Shown piece by piece: positions 63,102-64,000 of a stretch of 64,000 nt of DNA. This DNA is from Ruminococcus sp. AF41-9 (GTDB lineage: Bacteria; Bacillota; Clostridia; Lachnospirales; Lachnospiraceae), in the NCBI RefSeq assembly GCF_003477525.1, contig NZ_QUDO01000002.1, positions 1 to 64,000 on the forward strand. The letters run 5' to 3'. Within the stretch, counting starts at the first letter, position 1, and each line of letters opens with the position of its first letter. The translations under genes were made by a program, and so were the position numbers. Below the pieces are notes generated by a model that did not search any database, was not told where the DNA came from, and saw nothing but the letters and a program-made list of their open reading frames with translations.

Positions 63102-63674
63102 CTACTCTTCCTCAACGCCCAGTGATGGTTTAAATCTTTTATCTTTTGCCTGCGGTACCACTATCTCATAAAAATAAAATCCTAAATATCCAAGTGCCTG
63201 CTTCTTCATTTTATAAAAAGAAGTCCTGCCTACGCCTAACTCCTGCTGTACTTCCACATCTGTCTTATTATAATGACTGCAAAAGCAGGAATGAAGAATC
63301 TCACTGAGCATCACACCATTCGGTGCATAGAACTTTACCAGTGTCATTCCACGATAGATCATATCTGACAAGCCGTAAATAATCATCAGGTTATTCATTT
63401 CCCGGTGCATCTTTGGCACATTCAGCTGATTGTTATAAATGCTCAGATAACTCAACGCATATGCCATATCTTCATTGATTTTCTCCTGGCACTCCATATC
63501 CAATTCTTCTAACACAATCTGATTTTCCAAAATCAATTTCTGATAGCTTGTCATCAGTTCCTTGATATCTGTATAATGTCTCTCCATCGTTACTTCCAGA
63601 TAATCCTGTGCATGGCTTGCCATCTGGAAGGTAATCTCTTTCATTGATTTAATTGCATAATCTCTGTCTGTCAT
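63102..63674 (-). CDS. Hypothetical helical protein with C-terminal HTH-like motif
   Basis: A 190-residue protein, almost wholly helical. The segment YNKTDVEVQQELGVGRTSFYKMKKQALGYLG near residues 140-170 is a helix-turn-helix like that of phage ArpU-type or sigma region-4 regulators. The ATG at 63674 has AAGGAG 12 bases upstream; a TTG at 63683 is too close to it. It may be a transcription factor of the element. Confidence 0.62.
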   Translation of the reverse strand: MTDRDYAIKSMKEITFQMASHAQDYLEVTMERHYTDIKELMTSYQKLILENQIVLEELDMECQEKINEDMAYALSYLSIYNNQLNVPKMHREMNNLMIIYGLSDMIYRGMTLVKFYAPNGVMLSEILHSCFCSHYNKTDVEVQQELGVGRTSFYKMKKQALGYLGFYFYEIVVPQAKDKRFKPSLGVEEE

Positions 63675-63924
63675 CAGTTTCAAAATCTCCTTATCATCAT
63701 CACACTAACTGGCGGTCTTTCAGACCAGTTCGCTTTCCCCATGATTTTGATGGGAAGCAATTACTTACTACAACTTGCAGAAGCGGATATCCAAAAGGCA
63801 TTGTGGGAGCTGCCTTTGCTGACCGGAATCCATCTTCTTATGTAAAACCTACAGGAATATAAAGGGAAAGTGACTATCCCTGCCGGTTAATAATCCAAAT
63901 AATATCGTCTATACCAATCTCTCC

Positions 63925-64000
63925 TTATGCTGTTTTTCTCTCCATAAACCATTTATCCACTTCATAAAACAAATGGCTTTCCTGTCCCTGTATCATACAG
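63925..64000 (-). CDS. Possible gene end at the window edge
   Basis: A frame open to position 64000 ends with a stop at 63925 and reads MIQGQESHLFYEVDKWFMER and then KTA. It could be the C terminus of a gene or a short peptide from an ATG at 63996. The remaining gap 63684-63924 shows no gene with a ribosome binding site. Confidence 0.3.
   Translation of the reverse strand, partial: CMIQGQESHLFYEVDKWFMERKTA

Larger units (their letters stand above)
57470..64000. mobile_element. Integrative element interrupting the sporulation sigma gene, left part
   Basis: From the sigma-gene junction to the window edge all genes are accessory: a large serine recombinase at the end, a MazF toxin, a region-4 sigma-like protein, an Xre repressor, small hypothetical proteins and a hairpin-rich non-coding stretch. 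Composition is AT-rich. No phage structural or conjugation genes are in view, so its class cannot be decided. The other end should carry the sigma-gene 5' half. Confidence 0.75.

Noticed and set aside
63653..63862. 69-codon plus-strand frame near the right edge
   Set aside because: It overlaps the 63102-63674 gene start on the other strand and lacks a ribosome binding site and any recognisable fold.

Overview
The window looks like the chromosome of a spore-forming gut Lachnospiraceae (Clostridia). The evidence is the clostridial layout of the ribosomal S10/spc/alpha cluster, a full spoVA set, a one-piece PurL, MurT/GatD and a rapZ-whiA-HPr group. The genus cannot be fixed from sequence alone (Blautia, Dorea or Mediterraneibacter-like are all possible). 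An AT-rich mobile element sits at each end of a backbone that is almost entirely housekeeping.

Region 1 (1 to about 13,190) is the right end of a Tn916/Tn1549-type integrative conjugative element. It ends in sigma-like and Orf8-like regulators, an excisionase, a tyrosine integrase and two DR-2-type arm sites. Its cargo is two antimicrobial-peptide-type modules. One is a two-component pair (the kinase runs off the left edge) divergent from a LanFEG-type ABC transporter with small accessory genes. The other is a two-component system whose regulator is frameshifted, with a lipoprotein and an FtsX-type permease pair plus ATPase.

Region 2 (13,281-28,293) is ordinary backbone: a secreted protein, a Crp/Fnr regulator with an FNR-like box, purL with a divergent LysR regulator, an Mrp Fe-S carrier, a CsoR-like repressor, xpt, a sugar-binding lipoprotein with a Pro-Thr-Glu tail, a WYL-type regulator, gatD-murT and a GDPD protein.

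Region 3 (28,489-45,604, minus strand) is the complete r-protein cluster from rpsJ to rplQ with secY, adk, map, infA and rpoA. It appears to be split into two transcripts: a terminator follows infA and a promoter precedes rpmJ. Two structured leaders are visible, before rpsJ and between rpmJ and rpsM, and a perfect 28-bp inverted repeat lies between infA and rpmJ.

Region 4 (45,821-57,464) has an apparently inactive SipW-like membrane protein, a Crh-like HPr with Glu at position 15 next to whiA and rapZ, murB, tcdA, the spoVA genes in permuted order (AB, then AC-AD-AE-AA) with sigma-G-like promoters, and queT behind a preQ1-like leader.

Region 5 (about 57,470-64,000, continuing off the edge) is the main discovery candidate. 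Only the 3' part of a sporulation sigma factor gene, best matching sigF, is present. Its reading frame is cut at the Tyr-x-x-Pro-Met-Ile segment, directly beside a large serine recombinase and an accessory element. This resembles the skin elements that interrupt sigK in other spore formers and must excise during sporulation, but here the target is the first forespore sigma factor. The element also carries a MazF toxin, a 59-residue protein beside the recombinase, an Xre regulator with operators, a region-4 sigma-like protein and a hairpin-rich stretch that may be a large non-coding RNA.
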